From: Metaphire vulgaris
Taxonomy: Eukaryota; Annelida; Clitellata; Crassiclitellata; Megascolecidae
Length of the DNA stretch: 64,000 nucleotides
Assembly (NCBI GenBank): GCA_018105865.1
Contig: CM030833.1
Location: 13,443,381 to 13,507,380 of the forward strand
Direction of reading: 5' to 3'
This document shows, in pieces, positions 32,666 to 47,820 of the stretch (position 1 is its first letter; the number at the start of each line of letters is the position of its first letter). The notes under the pieces were generated by a model. The model worked only from the letters and a program-made list of their open reading frames with translations. It was not told where the DNA came from and ran no database searches. The translations under genes and the position numbers were made by a program.

Positions 32666-35600
32666 TTATATATATATGACTTCAAAATTGTTGTATTTTG
32701 CATTAGCAGCAACAAGCATGCTAAACTAATGATAGACTACAAGTTTAAAATAAGTTACACAAGGCTGTGCTGCAAGCTTTAAGCTGCAAGCGGATTCATC
32801 AAAACTGTGTCTTTCATGTATGAATCCTACTTAAGATTAAAATCATCAGCTGATTAAAATTTTCATGGATTGGCATATTTAAAAAAATTAAAATAATATA
32901 TAATTATAATTTTAAATTACTGATGGTATTTTGTGCTATTGAAGGAGGATTGCAATATAACTCATGCATTGCTGTAAAGCATGTCATCCATTATACAATT
33001 ATTATATGTGCTTTGAAAGCTAATTTAATGTCATTTAATATGACAGCAATACTGGTAACAGAATATTACCGATCTTGTTTTCAACGCCATCTAAGCCAGC
33101 TGCCAAGATAACAGCCTGAGTTAGATGTGGATTTGCACTTCCATCAGCAAGTCTGTGTTCAATTCTATTTCAGTAAACAAGAATCCAAATACCGGTAAGT
33201 AATTTTAATATTAAGGAATATTTTAATGAAAAATTAATCTAAAAATTCTGTGCTTTATTAAGTAACAAAGCTGTCTACCACAAGGGTTGTTTTGATAAAT
33301 GCCTGACAAAGCAGCAACACAATTATCAAAACATGAATAGCAACCAGTTGGTTGCAGGAACACAGGTCAGGACAGAACAGATCTGAGAATGATGGAAAAG
33401 CACTGGAGAAAAAGCTGATTCATAGTCATTCAGCTTTCACGAGTGCAAATGAACTTGAGGAGATATTACATTACATTACCAGGTACTTTTGGCTTGACTT
33501 TACAGTTTACACCAATTAATATTGCTTTATTGTTATGACCCTTTCAAAGTAATGGTTTGCACTTAAGAATATCTTTATTATTAGAGAACCAGTAATAAAA
33601 CATATAAGTATTTCAGATTCATTAAATTACAATGAGAGATTACCTGTTATTAGCTGGGACACGCAATAAAACTGTCCTGTTGTTGCCACCCCATGACACC
33701 GTATTTGGACACCAAGCACCCAAGTTCAAGCTGAAACATATCAATTTTATGGATCAATACACCTCCATTCATATCTGGTGAAAGTTATGTACACATTTGG
33801 CTGTCACCTTGCAAATGGAATCACTATGTATGTATAGGATTTTATTTCATTACCGGTACTATTCAAAGCATTCAGGAGTTCTCTCAAACAGATAAAGCAA
33901 TCAACGTTATCTAGGTTTTTTTATAGCCTAGGTGTTCTAACACGTTGGCAGCTGTTATTTCTCTGACCTACTTGAAGTTGAAAGTCCATAGTAAACATTT
34001 AAATTATCTTAGTGTTAAGGTTTTTTAATAGGCTCCTGATGTTTTGTAAATTTTAAACTCACTGCTCTCAATATAATTTAGATTAGCTAGAATGTAAAGG
34101 GGTTAAACCCTTGAATTAGATTCAGTTAAGTTGGAGTGGAATAGCTGGTATTTAGGGGATAATCCACAATCCACAGTGACTTCATGCTGATTTTTGTCCA
34201 AATGTTGCTGATGACATTTTCTAGCACAGTTTTCCACAATTCCCCCAGATGTTTTACTCCTTTGTCTCCTTGAGTGTTGATGGGTAAAAATGTCACCAGC
34301 TGTTTCTCATCATTTAAAATTTTAACTACTTTGAGAAAATGCAGTATATCACTCTGTAGTTATTTCAATGTTGAAAATGTTTAATCACATTGTTGTCCCA
34401 AAACACTAGAGTTAACATTACCAGTGGGTCATGGTCAATATAAATGCAGTACACACAAAAGATTTTGTTTTTATGGACTCCTCTCTTCAAATTACTGTCT
34501 ACAAGTACTTTGCTAAATATGTGCTATGAATTCCACATCAAAGAGCTCTTGGTAAATTTAATTCTATCACTCTATCACTGCTTGATCTTTGGAGGGGGGA
34601 TCTTAATCCCCACACAAGCAGAGGACAATCCCAAGTCTGGGTTGAAAATTTTGGTTTCTTCGGGTCTGATCTCCATTTGAGTTCGAAATAAGGCAATCAA
34701 TAATAATAATAAAATAATAAATAAAATAATTAAATAAAATAATAAAATAAGGCAGTTGGTTAGAGTAGTTCAGCCCCACTGCATTTTTGGAAAATAGATA
34801 AGTGAGTTTAATATATTTGAAACATTTTACCAATTGCTTATTGCCATTTCTCTTTCAGATTATTTGTATATATAAGTCAACATGAAGCTCATTTTCTAAA
34901 AGTGACTACAAAATATATCCAATATTTAGAAGTCCATAGATTCACTTAACAATAATTATTCCATCACATCAGTTTGTTCATAGCAATGCTCTGAATCCCA
35001 CTGATGCCACCAGTTAGGAGGGCAATCGCGGGTTTTGTGGTAATGGTTTATGGCCCATGACCACCAGAGGATCACAGGTTCTTACAGAATCCAGAGTTAC
35101 CCATCTCCTCAGTCCCGTCTTATGCCTATGTGGGGCACCGGGCACCTGGCGGCCTGTGGGGCCCTAGATGTGAAGATCAAATGTTGACAAGCAAAAAGAA
35201 AAAGGTCATCTCCAAACGTTTTTGGGTGTTGACAAGAAAAAAAAGTTTGCGCACGGCGCAGGGCCCCTAAGATGCGCGGGGCCCCGGGCACTGTGCCCGA
35301 TTTTTAACACGTAAAGATGGGCCTGCATTTCCTGTGCTGTGCAGTGTCTTGCTGCTTTTCTCTTCCCATCAACTTTTCTATAAACCAGTGACTAGCCTAG
35401 TGCATTGTCTTCCCAACACTTTAGAAAATTAATGGAAAAACTTTTGGAACCACTCCATAAGCCCAAATTAGACTACTAGGGTCAGCATTTGTACATGCTC
35501 CAAATCTCACAATTTGAATACAATATTGCCCTAATTTTTTGGCTGAGGCAGAGACCGTGTTGAAGAAGCTGGCGACTTTCTTCAGACCCCTTAATCCAGT

Positions 35601-38600
35601 GATTCTCAAACTGGGGTCCGTGGTTCCATAGGGGACCACCAAGCGGTTTCAGGGGGGACCATAAAGGGATTACTTTCTCAATATATCTCACCAACTCTTT
35701 GGAACACAAAACATACTATTGACCCTAAGAGTGCTGATTCTATTTGAATTTAAATTTGATGACTAAGATTTCTGATTTTCTGATTAAATAATTGAGTGAC
35801 AAAAAAGTAGCCTATGTATTAATTGCAGTTAATTTAAAATTCAAATTTTATAAGGTCTACAAGTCATCATAGACGTTTCTAAGGGACAACCATGCAAAAA
35901 AATCCTTAAAAGTTTGAGAACTGCTGCCTTAGTCACATCTGGAAAAGCTAGTTTATAGAAATCTAGGTGTCCCACTACTATGGAACACTGGCTACGCCAG
36001 TAGTGAGCAACATTCAAAAAAAGAACTTAATACCGCTTGTAGCTGTTTACAGTCGGACACAGAAAAGCACAAGATTCTTTCACGTGTTTCATGAGACCGC
36101 CCAGAAAATGGTAGGCTGTCTGCGAAATGCCCAGAGCCGGGTCAGATGCATCAGTGAAAAGGTTCTTGTCATTGTTGATGCTCCATAGCGATACATTAAC
36201 ATGAAGTCCATTTGCTTTCAGATAAAAACAATTTTCTATTAATATATATTTTATAAAACAATCAATAATTATTAGTATTATTATTGATAATAATATTACA
36301 GTGTGGCCGGATAAAAAAGTATGCCAACTCTGTTCACTATATAGCTTTAACAAAATTTGGCCAATTTCTATAAAAATTTGCAGTTGGGGACAGGAATAAA
36401 TTGACTTAAGATAGATACAAACATTATCTGAAAAAATTACAATTAATATTCAAAATGTCCACTGAAAGAATTGACACATGATTTCAGACATCATTGCCAT
36501 TTGCAATGGATCGTGGATCGTGGTGTGAAAATAAATAGCAGCTGTTAGCATGAAACAGTGTTAAAGGAGCTACTACCAGTACTACCAGATATTCGCTTTG
36601 TTTCTGGCGATTGGTACATTTTCCAACAGGATGGTGCCCACACATCGTGTTCGTGACACCACCTGCACAGGGAGACTCCTGCTTTCATACTACCCAAATT
36701 AGAATCAGACCCAAATTGTGGCCACCAAACTCAACAGATTTGAACCCAGTGAAATACTCTGTGTGGGGCATTTTACAGGAAAGGGTACCGGTATACAGGT
36801 CATGCATTTCCAATCTGAAAGAACTGAAGCAGAGATTGGCGACTCATGGGTGAGTGGGCAAAGCTTGAGCACAACGTCATTGCAGCAGCATCAGTGGTGA
36901 TGACGTCTGAAATCACATGTCAATTCTGGCAGTGGACATTTTGAATATTCATTGTAAACTTTTTCAGACTATGTTTGCGTCTATCTGAAGCCACTTCATT
37001 CCTGTTTCAAACTGCAAATTTTTATGGAAATCAGTCAAGTTTTCTTAAAGTTATAGTGAAAAGAGAGTTGGCATACTTTTTATCTGGACACAGTGTATTA
37101 TCAATGTTAGTAGTAGTAGTGTTAAGATTAGCCTAGCATTAGCAACAGCAGAAGCAGCTACAGCAGCATCAATGTAGACCTACATGCTACACAACTGATG
37201 AAGTACAGATAAGAACTCACAACAAAGAAGATTTGGAATAGGAACTGGCATAAATGTGATGCGAAATCCTTCCAGCTCAGCAATCTCCTACACATATAAT
37301 GGAAAATTCAAATGAAAATTTGTTACTGCAAATTTTTCAGTGGCTGTACTGAAATGACAGCAATCAATGAATTGATTGAATATACATAACCAAATTGAAC
37401 AGAAACTCTAACAAACACAACTGTTGCATCAGAACAGTTTAAGGCTACCCGGTAATCATAAATTGCAGTGATATCTATTATACATGCTGTAAATTGGCCA
37501 AATTAAATAATTTAAACAACCTAAATATCCAATATGGAGAATAGTTCAATTCTAATGGAGTCATAAACCAGGCAGAACAGAAATGAGAATAAGCCTTATA
37601 GAAGGATGAAAGAAAGAACAGACAGCATTGACTTAAGAACTAGTTTGGAATAGAAGATGCAACATATATAAATAAGAAGGGACTGCTGTGCTTTGGGTAT
37701 ACTTAACAAAAAGAGTCAAATTACTTGACAAATAGTTTCAAGCCATTTTAAAACAGGAGGAAACTGACTGCATGTAGCCTGAATGAATGCATTCAATAAA
37801 GATATTAAGACACTTGAAATGTATGGCTATCATGTTCAAGATTTAACACTTTGGAGAAGGCCAATGTCTGCTAGGCTTGCTGGCCTACAGAGTGCAAGTG
37901 TAAAATGGTATCAATGGTGTCCATTGTTTGTCCTGAAAAACAAACCAAATTCATTCTGCTTTGAATGATAATTAATTCAAAATGTAGGCCTACATTCATT
38001 ATGTTAGTATTGAGCTTCAATGTCCTTAACTGCTGACATTTATTCAAAAATCAACTCTGTATGCATTTCACAAGTAAGTCCGTGTCACATTACACTAAGA
38101 TTACCGGTACATACAGTGTGTGTATTCTACCACAAGCTAAGGAAGCCTGGCGAAATCTTTACCTTAATCATAAATTTCATGAAAGCATGACGATCAGCTG
38201 TTGTCAGTGCATCAGCAAATCCATAATTGATTTCATACTGACAGCACGCTGCTTCATGATCAACCTGACATTGCACAGTGAAACTGACAATAAATAGTTA
38301 ACCATAATCCATCATATGGTAATACAGTGGAAATCTACTTTGTCCAGATAAAAGTCGTTACCCAGTACTTCATTACTATTAAGATGGAAACCTACCACGA
38401 AACTTTTCATTTCATTCTAGATGATGGCCAAGCTTGGCCCAGTCCATCAGAAGACCAGCAATTATTAATAATTGTCAATAATTCTCAATAAAAAGATGAA
38501 AATTTCGTTAAACCAAAGGCATAACATCAGCCGGTCAGCAAAGCAGCAGTCTGACTACTTCAGCATAGCTCACCGTAGTATTAATCAACAGCCAATTACT

Positions 38601-40554
38601 CTAAACTAAAAGCAGAAGTGAACTGAGTCAGCAGGCTTAATTTAAAGTTAAAATCCAAAAACCAAAAACAGATTTAATTTAGAATATGCCAGACTTTCAA
38701 GGCCAATAAAATGTCCAACTATGACTAATAAAGTCATGGCTTTCAGTAAAAGCACAAGCCTATTGCTATATCTTTGAATTCCTATAAAGCTGGTTTAAGC
38801 ATAAGTGTCCGTAGGGTCTACTATCATGAGTTCAAATCTGAGGGTAATGGAAGATGGCAGAGTGGGTTACAAGCTGGAGCAGTAGGCTGATGGAGCAAGG
38901 TTCAAGCCCCATTAGCGCCCCTAGTGGCTTTCACAGAGGCAGTAATGCCTCCTAAGCCACTTTAAATCATGTTAAGTAAGTTGCTTCCATGAGTTCCATC
39001 CAGCCACGCAAATACCATACTGGGTATCAATCCATGCATCCATCCATGCATCCACCCATCCATCCATTCATGCATCTATATTCATTCACCCATCCATCTA
39101 TCAATTCTATCCATTCATGCATGCATCCACCTACCAACCCACTTATCTACTCATCCATCCACCCACCCACCCACTTCCTAGTTCTTAGAGAGTTGCTGTT
39201 ATATTGACACACTGGCAATGGTGCTGACCTGGTAAGGTTCCCAGTTGAGTTCCTCCATAACGTCATAAATTTTCATAATAACGTTAGAATTTCTCATAAT
39301 AGACAGTGGTTCCTGTAGAGACATCGGTTGTTGGGCATCCAATGGATCACCAATTGCCGATCCATCCTTGTTGAGAAGAGTGAATTCAGCTGAAATAAAG
39401 CAGCCAATTAGATAGTAACGATCTTTGTATTTGGAATAATGCTGCCAGCAGTTGCAAAGTGCAATGCAAAATGTAGAGTGCAAACCCCATGCACTTGTAG
39501 CAAGCCACTCTCTGTAAATGGATCCAAAGGGTCTGATTAAATGATTATTTTATAGTTGAGCTTATAGTGCTTAGATATCTATGCACTAAGGTTGTGCTAT
39601 ACACAAAGATAGCAAGAGATGGTTCTCCAAACCCATTTGCATAACATCAGATCAATTCCATCAATCAATTAGAGTGAAAAACAGCAATACAAACAGCAAG
39701 ACAGAGGAAGATTTGACATTATTGATGCTCACATATTTGTAGACTAGATAGGACTATTCATTTATCATCATAGAATGAAGCAGACCTAGTTCATTTTCTT
39801 GAGTGCTTATGCCTTGCAAATATTATATATACAAAACAATACACAGAGAGTTGTCCTTACTAATATAAGCAAAAGTAATCAACATAGTTTTTGATGGATT
39901 AGATGCATGTTTTGATGGTACTTTAGTTGAAAAAGCCATAGAGTGAATGAAAATTTTAAGGCCACTTAAGGCTTAGGTTAGCAATCACCTCTTGCTCCTT
40001 CCGGATTTCCTATTAATTTGGCGCAAATTCTTTGATTGGTTTAGGCTCGAATAGCAGGAGGCCCTGGATCATTCATATCTATGCCGATAGTAAAATCACA
40101 TGCCATATTCTACTTTGCGTACTAAGGATAGCATGTCATTTGATTCTCCGGCAACAAAGCAACACAACTTCACCGGTTATTATATTGGTACTGCAAAAAT
40201 AATAAATTCTAGTGAAATAATGAATAAAATGATATTGCAACATACGTTCAATTCCAGATTTCATAACAAATCCCATATTTCTTGCCCTTTGCATTTGACG
40301 GATGAGAGCTCGACGAGGACATTGTGAAAACGGCTTCCCATTCAAATACAGATTGCTGAAATTCAATTCAAAAGCAATACAGTTCGAATAACAATTTCAA
40401 TGTCTTATGACAGTTTAACACTAAATAGATTGTACTGGCTCCAGAGCTTCCATGGCAGATCTCCATTTCTCAAAAAAGTAAAAAGAAATTACCGTAGTTA
40501 ACAGATTTGAAGCAGTGCAAATGGCTACAACTGTAACCTATATAACTATAACTA

Positions 40555-40594
<40 letters not shown>

Positions 40595-42464
40595 TTATGC
40601 CCTCAGTACTTAGTTCCCGAGGACTTATTACAAGAAAGTGTCCGGAGACAGAAGAATATATACTTTTCAGCTCTCGTCTTGATCCGGACCAGAAGCAGAG
40701 AAAGTCCCTTGGAAGGCAATCGCATTAAAGCGTTGTAAGATCATCGAAATACGTTGGAGCAAAAACTTCTCTCTCTAGTGTCTCCGGAAAGTACGGAAAG
40801 GTGACGGCCCAACTCTTTATGAAAGTGAGTGCGTCGTGACTGATAGGACCAAGAGTCTCGAAGGCCAATGGCAAGAAGGAATAGTCGGCCGACAAGTCAG
40901 TGTACTTGGCGATTTTCTCACTGATGCTGCTTCAGCAGCGGCTCCGGGAGAGAGACGTCACTGGCAGATGAGTGGCAGCGACTGTGTCTGCCACTGTGAC
41001 GTCCCACACCAGGCAGCGGCCGGCTTGCCACGGAATCATGGTCATGCCGTCCGGTCTCTTTCCATCGGATCTGAGAAGACCGGGCGGTTCCTTGGCCGAT
41101 GGTATGCCAGCTCGTACCAGGGCCCGGTAGACTACGTCATTGAGCATGGAATGACGTGCAAGGCGACCTGGTCCGAGTTTGCAGGAGAGTCCATGGGACC
41201 CATTCTCCTGGACCTGCTCTCCACAGGGACAGAGATGCCGCTCACAGATAAAAGCGCCAAGACGGAGACCCACTGCAACTCTGGTTGTCTCGTCGTCCAA
41301 GCGCAGACCGCAAGAGCTGATGGGCAGCGCATGAAGCCAGTCGCTGGCGTGTTCCGCTGCCACTGCTCTTAGGCGGGCCTGATGGTATTGGCTAAGGTCG
41401 GAGCTAAGCAAGTTGGAAATCTCCCTGAGAATTATTGGGCGGTCCCAAGTGGCCTGCTTATCGAGTGAGCCTGATGCTGGAATGGGGATCTGGCTCTCTA
41501 GGCTCCATTTGGTGAGAATTGCAGCCTCGTGTGAGTCAATGGCCAGCCCAGCCTTCTGGAGAATGGATGACTGGAGTCCGCGGGTGCTCGCAGCTGAAGC
41601 CAAAAAGGCAGAAGATGCCAGCGAAGACACCCGACGAATGCCCAGTCCGCCATCTCTAATAGGCAGCGTGGCCTGAACCCATTGGTGGTCTGAGAGGCGC
41701 ATGTTTAGGATCCTGCTCAGTCCCTGGCGCATTGTGTCGTCAAAACTTTCCAGTAAAGGATGGCCGGTGCAAGGAGTGCAGCGCAACGTGTACAGCAGCT
41801 TTGTGTGAGTGAGGGACATTTTAAGAAGGATTAGGGCGTCCTGCGTGTGTATTAATGGTAAGCGGCTCAGTGCAGTGTGCAGTTCGGTTATGCGCCGCGA
41901 CATAAGGGTCTCGAAGGCCTCCGCGGTAGAGAGGGGTGCCCCTAGCAGGGTGGCTTCCTGTGGGTGGATGCTCTGAAAGTGTTCGAGGACGGTGTTGGCG
42001 ATTGGAGCCGGGCCTTTGCAAACTACCTCGCACTTCTGATAGTTCAGTGAGAGGCCTAGCTCTGCACACCCTTCCTCGAGAACAGAGACATCTCCTGCCA
42101 CGACCTTTGCCTCCCCTCCCAGTGTGATGTCGTCCAGATACCCCAGTGTAAGGGTTGCTTTCAATTTCTGGAGGACAGATTGCACTGGGAGGCAGAAGAG
42201 GAGGGGGCCTAAGGGGTCCCCTTGTTGCGGGCCCATTTGCGATGGTAACAGATAGTGACCGAACTTGAGACTGCTTGGACTGCCATACGACAAATGTCCG
42301 TAGGCCGATAGCTCTGGCAGCAAATCTGCGAGGGCCGTCAACATGCTGTCCCTTAGCACGCTGTTGAAGGCGTTGCTAAAGTCGAGCTTCACCAGGACGT
42401 GGTTGTTGGGCATTGCCTCTAAGTAGCGTCTGGCTGAGTGAACGGCGGCCTCGCATCCACTGGG

Positions 42465-42506
<42 letters not shown>

Positions 42507-45500
42507 CATATATATATATATATATATGCAATATATATATGCAAAATATATAATGCAATATATAACTATAACAGCAAGACCATTTAATTAATAACCGAAT
42601 ATCAGGCTGCATTTCTTTTTACATGCAATAAACTCAGAGCTCAAATTACCAGAGAGCCATTCACTGTTTTTTAAACTATAAAGGAAGCTCTTACGAAGGT
42701 TAAAACTCAAAATCCCAAAGGGGATCATCGGTTACAGATGGTAGCCGCCCCCATTATGACCACCCCCATTATGACCACTCCCAATATGGCTGCCTCTGTT
42801 ATGCAGCTAGAAATTATGCTGAGATCATAATATGTATACTTATTTTGCTGACTTATTTCACTATGCTGTAGAATTTGAAAAATGTCAGGGATAACATAGA
42901 AGGGACAGAGGCCTATTTGGTTGGTTTATTGTTAGCCTAATAGCTAATATTGCTTCTAAAATAAATTAGATAATGCTACACAAATTCTGTTTGGTATGTA
43001 CTAAATAGCTTGACTTCAAACAGAGATTCATTTATTATTTGGCTTAGGGGCCGTCCATTAATTATGTCAACAATTTTTTGGCAATGTTTGACCCCCTCTC
43101 CCCCTTGTCGACAACTGTCAACTTTCAGTTACCCTAACTTACCTCCCCCCATAATTACGTCAAAAACTTTTGAACCTCCCCCCTAAGATCAATTACAGGT
43201 CCCAATAACAAGGTTAATATTTTTCGCGGTGACCATTTTTTCCATTTATTGCTCATCTAGTGTCAAAATGTGGTGGTGATGACCTTTTTTACCATGCTTT
43301 TTTCCATTGTAATAATTAAGTAGTATTCCATGAAATTTCCTATTTTTATTATTTGTAAAAAGTGAAATTGTTGACGTCAACTTCTCTTGACCCCGCTCCC
43401 TCTGTCAACAACTGTCAAACTTTTTCAAACCCCTTCCCCCTAAATTGTTGACGTAATTAATGGACAGCCCCTTAATTATGCCTTACTATTGACTAATCAC
43501 ATACTCTTTAGTCTGTACCATAGCAAAATTAAGTAGGCTACTTGAGTTAGGCTACTGCATAATATCAACATAATAAATGATTGCAAATATGGATTCAAAA
43601 GGTGCCTACAGTTAAGTGATTGCAAACTAGAGATTACAGTTAAAAGTGGCAAGGCCGTAGGCAACACCAGTGATTAAGTCAACTGAAGAAATATGTCCAT
43701 TCTGGTAGCGCTGACCAACATGTGTGACAATACTCCATGGATAGAGCCTACAGTATCTCACTGTTGTCATGGTAACATTGTAACAATTGTCTAGATCTCC
43801 AAAGAGTTAGGTTATCATCTTTGAAACAACACTCACGGTAAAATGGCGGAAAATTGGCGTCACTTTCGATTGTTAGACACAATGGTTAGACACTCTGCAG
43901 GGTAAACATTTCTTGACACACCCAATGCAAACTGGCGTCACTTTCTGATACCATAGACTCTGTCTTGTGATAAAGTCTATGGCTACTACAGCTATACTCT
44001 GGTCACAGTGGCAGGTTGCTTGTTCCCCCTCCATCCAAGACCGTGCAACTTGGCGGGAGATCCGTTAGACCGTACGTTACGCGAGGGAACTCTATCCTCT
44101 GGAACGCCTATATACCTAACAACGTGTCTATTGAATCTAACCTCGAATTGTTTGCAAAGAAGCTTAAAACGTACTTGTTTGATATATCGTATAAGTGCAG
44201 AATGTAAAGTGCTCTTGACTTTTGCCCTCAGCTGTGATTATTGCGCTACACAAATTGGCATTTTAACATAACATAACATCAGGTCCGTCTTTATGTGTTG
44301 GAAATTTGGCACTGTGCCCGGGGCCCAGCGCATCTAAGGGACCCCACGCTCTCCAGTCTTTTCATGTTTTGACCTTTTAAACCTCTTTTGCTTATAATTA
44401 TCATACTGCTGGAAGATAAATTAATTGAAAGATCAAGCACCAAAAACGTGATTATCTTTTCTTCTCTGCGTCAACTTTTTCGAGCATCAGAAAAAACAAC
44501 GCTTTTTCACCCCCGCCGAGGCCCCTCAGGCCGCCAGGTGCCTCACACTGGCAAAAGACGGGCCTGGCTATATTATAGCCTATATTTCCGCTAATATATC
44601 AGAGCTGAGAGTACTTTCAGAATGCCGGGCGGGGGCGGTCATAACTGGGGCTGTCATAACTGGGGCAGTCATAACGGTGGTGGTCAGTGTTTATTCTATA
44701 GGCCTCCTCTGGGGGAATCCCCCCAAGTTGTAAAATTCTCTCCCAAAATTTCTATATGTTGCATTGGGGGATGGGAATTTCCCCCCAAAAGTGTGACGAG
44801 TGGGGGGTTTTCTTTTAAGAGGGGAAATATAAGGATTATCATTATTTTGCTTGGAGCATTGTGGAGGAGGATATGAAATAAAAGTAGATTACCTGTTTTG
44901 CTTGTCACCACATCCGGGAAAGAAAAAAATATAAAAATACAAAGGTAACGACCTTTTTGCTTGTCAAGGTTTTTAGGAAGACAAACCTTCCCCCAAACAT
45001 TTCAAACCCCCATGTCAAGGTGGCTAGAATAAACACTGGTGGTGGTCATAATGTGAAGCTGTGAGCCTTGGTGGCCTAGACAAACAGGCCCTCCGAGAGG
45101 GGGCAGGGGGGCAACTGCACAGGGGCCCGGCGGTCTGGAGGGGGCCCGGGCCGATGATGAATATGTATAATTAACAATAAAATGAATAATAACACTAAAG
45201 AATGGTTAAAATGTCAGTTCAGCAGAGGGGCCCGGCGAGCACAAGGGGGCCCGCGGGACAGCCGACAAGCAAAAAAAAGGTCGTCAACACTCCTAAACGG
45301 CTGACGAGCAAAAAAAAGGTCGTCAAGAAATTATTACTTCTCAAGGGCCCGTCGGCCATTCTGCACAGGGGCCCGGAATTTCTCTCGGAGGGCCTGTAGA
45401 CAAATCTCAGCATTCTCAGAGGAGTCGCAGACCAGGTCTCGAGGCTTAATAACATAATAAGGATCTAACTCAACAAATAGAAAGCACAAACTCCTATCGC

Positions 45501-47783
45501 TTCGTGCGCAACATTACAGTCTACTGAGTCTAGGCCACTCTAGGGACTAGGGCCATCGCTTCTAACTCGATCGTTTTCTGCTTCTGTGTTCAAACTTCAA
45601 AGGCAATGAAGAGTTCGGGGCGCAGAATCGTCGACCCTATTAATTTTGTTCCGTAAACTCTTACTCTGAAAATTAAATGGTTTCGAAATTTAAAAAAACA
45701 TTGCCAATTCTTTGTTAACCGGGCGACTGACCCTGCTACTGCGTTCATTATGGCTGAGGATGAACGCTGCCTTATAATGACGCTCCATGATAATGCTCGG
45801 TCGTGTTAAAGCAAGACAGTTAGCAGTGGCGTAGCGAGGCAAAGTGCCGCCTAGGGGCGAGAAAAAAGTGCCGCCTCCGAAAATTCCTGACAAGCAAAAA
45901 CAACCTTATCAACTTCCCTATAAATTTCCTGACCAGCAAAAAAAGTAAAAATTAAAAAATTAAAAAATCTCGAAAATGCGCCCGGGGCGGTTCGCCTCCC
46001 CTCTGCCCCCTCGCTACGCCACTGAAAGTTAGTCAGGCAATCGTGATTAGATCAGAAGCAAAAATCTGTTGAAAATGGAAGCACGCATGTACCCCACCCC
46101 CAGCAATCTATCGGTAGAGGATTTTTTACAGCTGCGCAATCCTAGGACCGCTCTAAATCCTTTTTCCAGCGAAGTCTCGTTCGTGTGTCGACGCACGTTC
46201 GTTCGTCTGAGTGTTCGTGAAAAACACGGTGGTAGAATTAATCGGTCCCAAGTGACAGAAATCGATGCAAAATGTCCTTCCAATTTGGCGCTTGAGTCCG
46301 GACGCAACTTGCCCATTGATCTGCGATGGAACGGGCGTCATCTGGACAGCTTTCCGGTGGTCAGTCGGTCCCCCTCCTCCTCCCCCCCTGACCAAATCGC
46401 GGACCATCGCTTTCCACGGACGCGTCTCAATCACTCCACTCTGAGAAAATCCCCGGGACCTTGCGTTGCCATGGCAACTCATTGGTATGGAAATTGATGA
46501 TAAATATTGACGGATAAATCTGTGGATGATTCTGTCGGCTTTGAATCGGATTCAAGCTGCTATCGCTTACTTTAAATGCAAACACTATACGTGTACACGT
46601 TTCATGCATGTTCCACAATCACAAGTTAGGCTACGTGCAAACATAATGTAGCCTATAGGCCTACGCCACAGTGTTGCATGCACACGCAGGGAGTGGGCTT
46701 TAAAATGCATGGTTTGTGCAACGCTTTATGCTGATGCCCAGTGAATTTTATGAAGGCGCTATAAGAAGCAAACATTTTTACCTGTAAGTTTTAGGATTTT
46801 GTATAAAAAATATTTCTAAAACCAACAAAATAACTTCTATAGAGCCAATTTAGTAATCGCACACGGCAACAGCCGATGGTAGCGCCGAAGCGGAACTGCA
46901 ACCCCCATTGTCAAATCCAATCTAGATTAACTATGGTATAGGCCTAAATTCTAACAGATCCGAGAGAACTAATTATGTCCGTAGGCCCTATGTTATTACA
47001 CTGTGTCCACTAACAACCAAATCATGGTATTCGGGCAACAAGATAGTGTTCACTAAGAGCGTGACAGTCAACGGAGACAAGATCGCACTCGTAACGGAAT
47101 TCGAATACTTTGGGAGTTTTACTGGCATACGATAACGACTGCAGCCAGGAGATAAAGAGAATAGCAAAAGCAACGGGAGCTCATATGCGTGTGGACAGTA
47201 GGGCCTATCAGCTAGCGCGAGTGAAGAAAATGGTGTTTTTTATAGGACGTGTAAGAAAACTGGTTCTTGAATTACGATAAGTGGCAGGCTTTAAAACAAT
47301 ATGGAAAAAAGGTAATGAAAGTCGAAACCAAACTGGAAATATTAAGAACGTGCATCTTCAGTGTAGGCTACTCAGTGGCGTCATTTCACACTTTTCTTGG
47401 GGGGGGCGAGAAATTTTGTAAAATTTTCTTTTCAAATTTTTTAAATTTTTTTTGAATTTTTTGACTGAGTTAGTTTGAGTTTCAAAAAAAAGTCGACGAC
47501 CTTTTTTTTTTTTTTTTTCGTCAGTTCTCTTTTTTTACGTTTAATTACAATTACAAAAAATAGTTGACGACCTTTTTTTTTTTTTTTTTTTGCTTGTCGG
47601 CCCTTCTTAGGTTATTAATACATTAGAAATTAATATTTTCATTTCTGGCTAGAATAAACACCCTGTTTTGTTGTTGTTGCTATTAATACATTATAGATTA
47701 ATATTTTCAAAGTCGACCCCAAACTGGAAAATGACGCCTCTGAGGCTACTACTCCACGCATCAGAAACTTTGACCATTAAATA

Positions 47784-47820
<37 letters not shown>

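Noticed and set aside
39026..39176. CRISPR-like array
   Set aside because: Tetranucleotide microsatellite without repeat-spacer regularity; the context is eukaryotic.
40836..41372. 178-codon + strand ORF
   Set aside because: Shadow of the reverse-strand retrotransposon frame.
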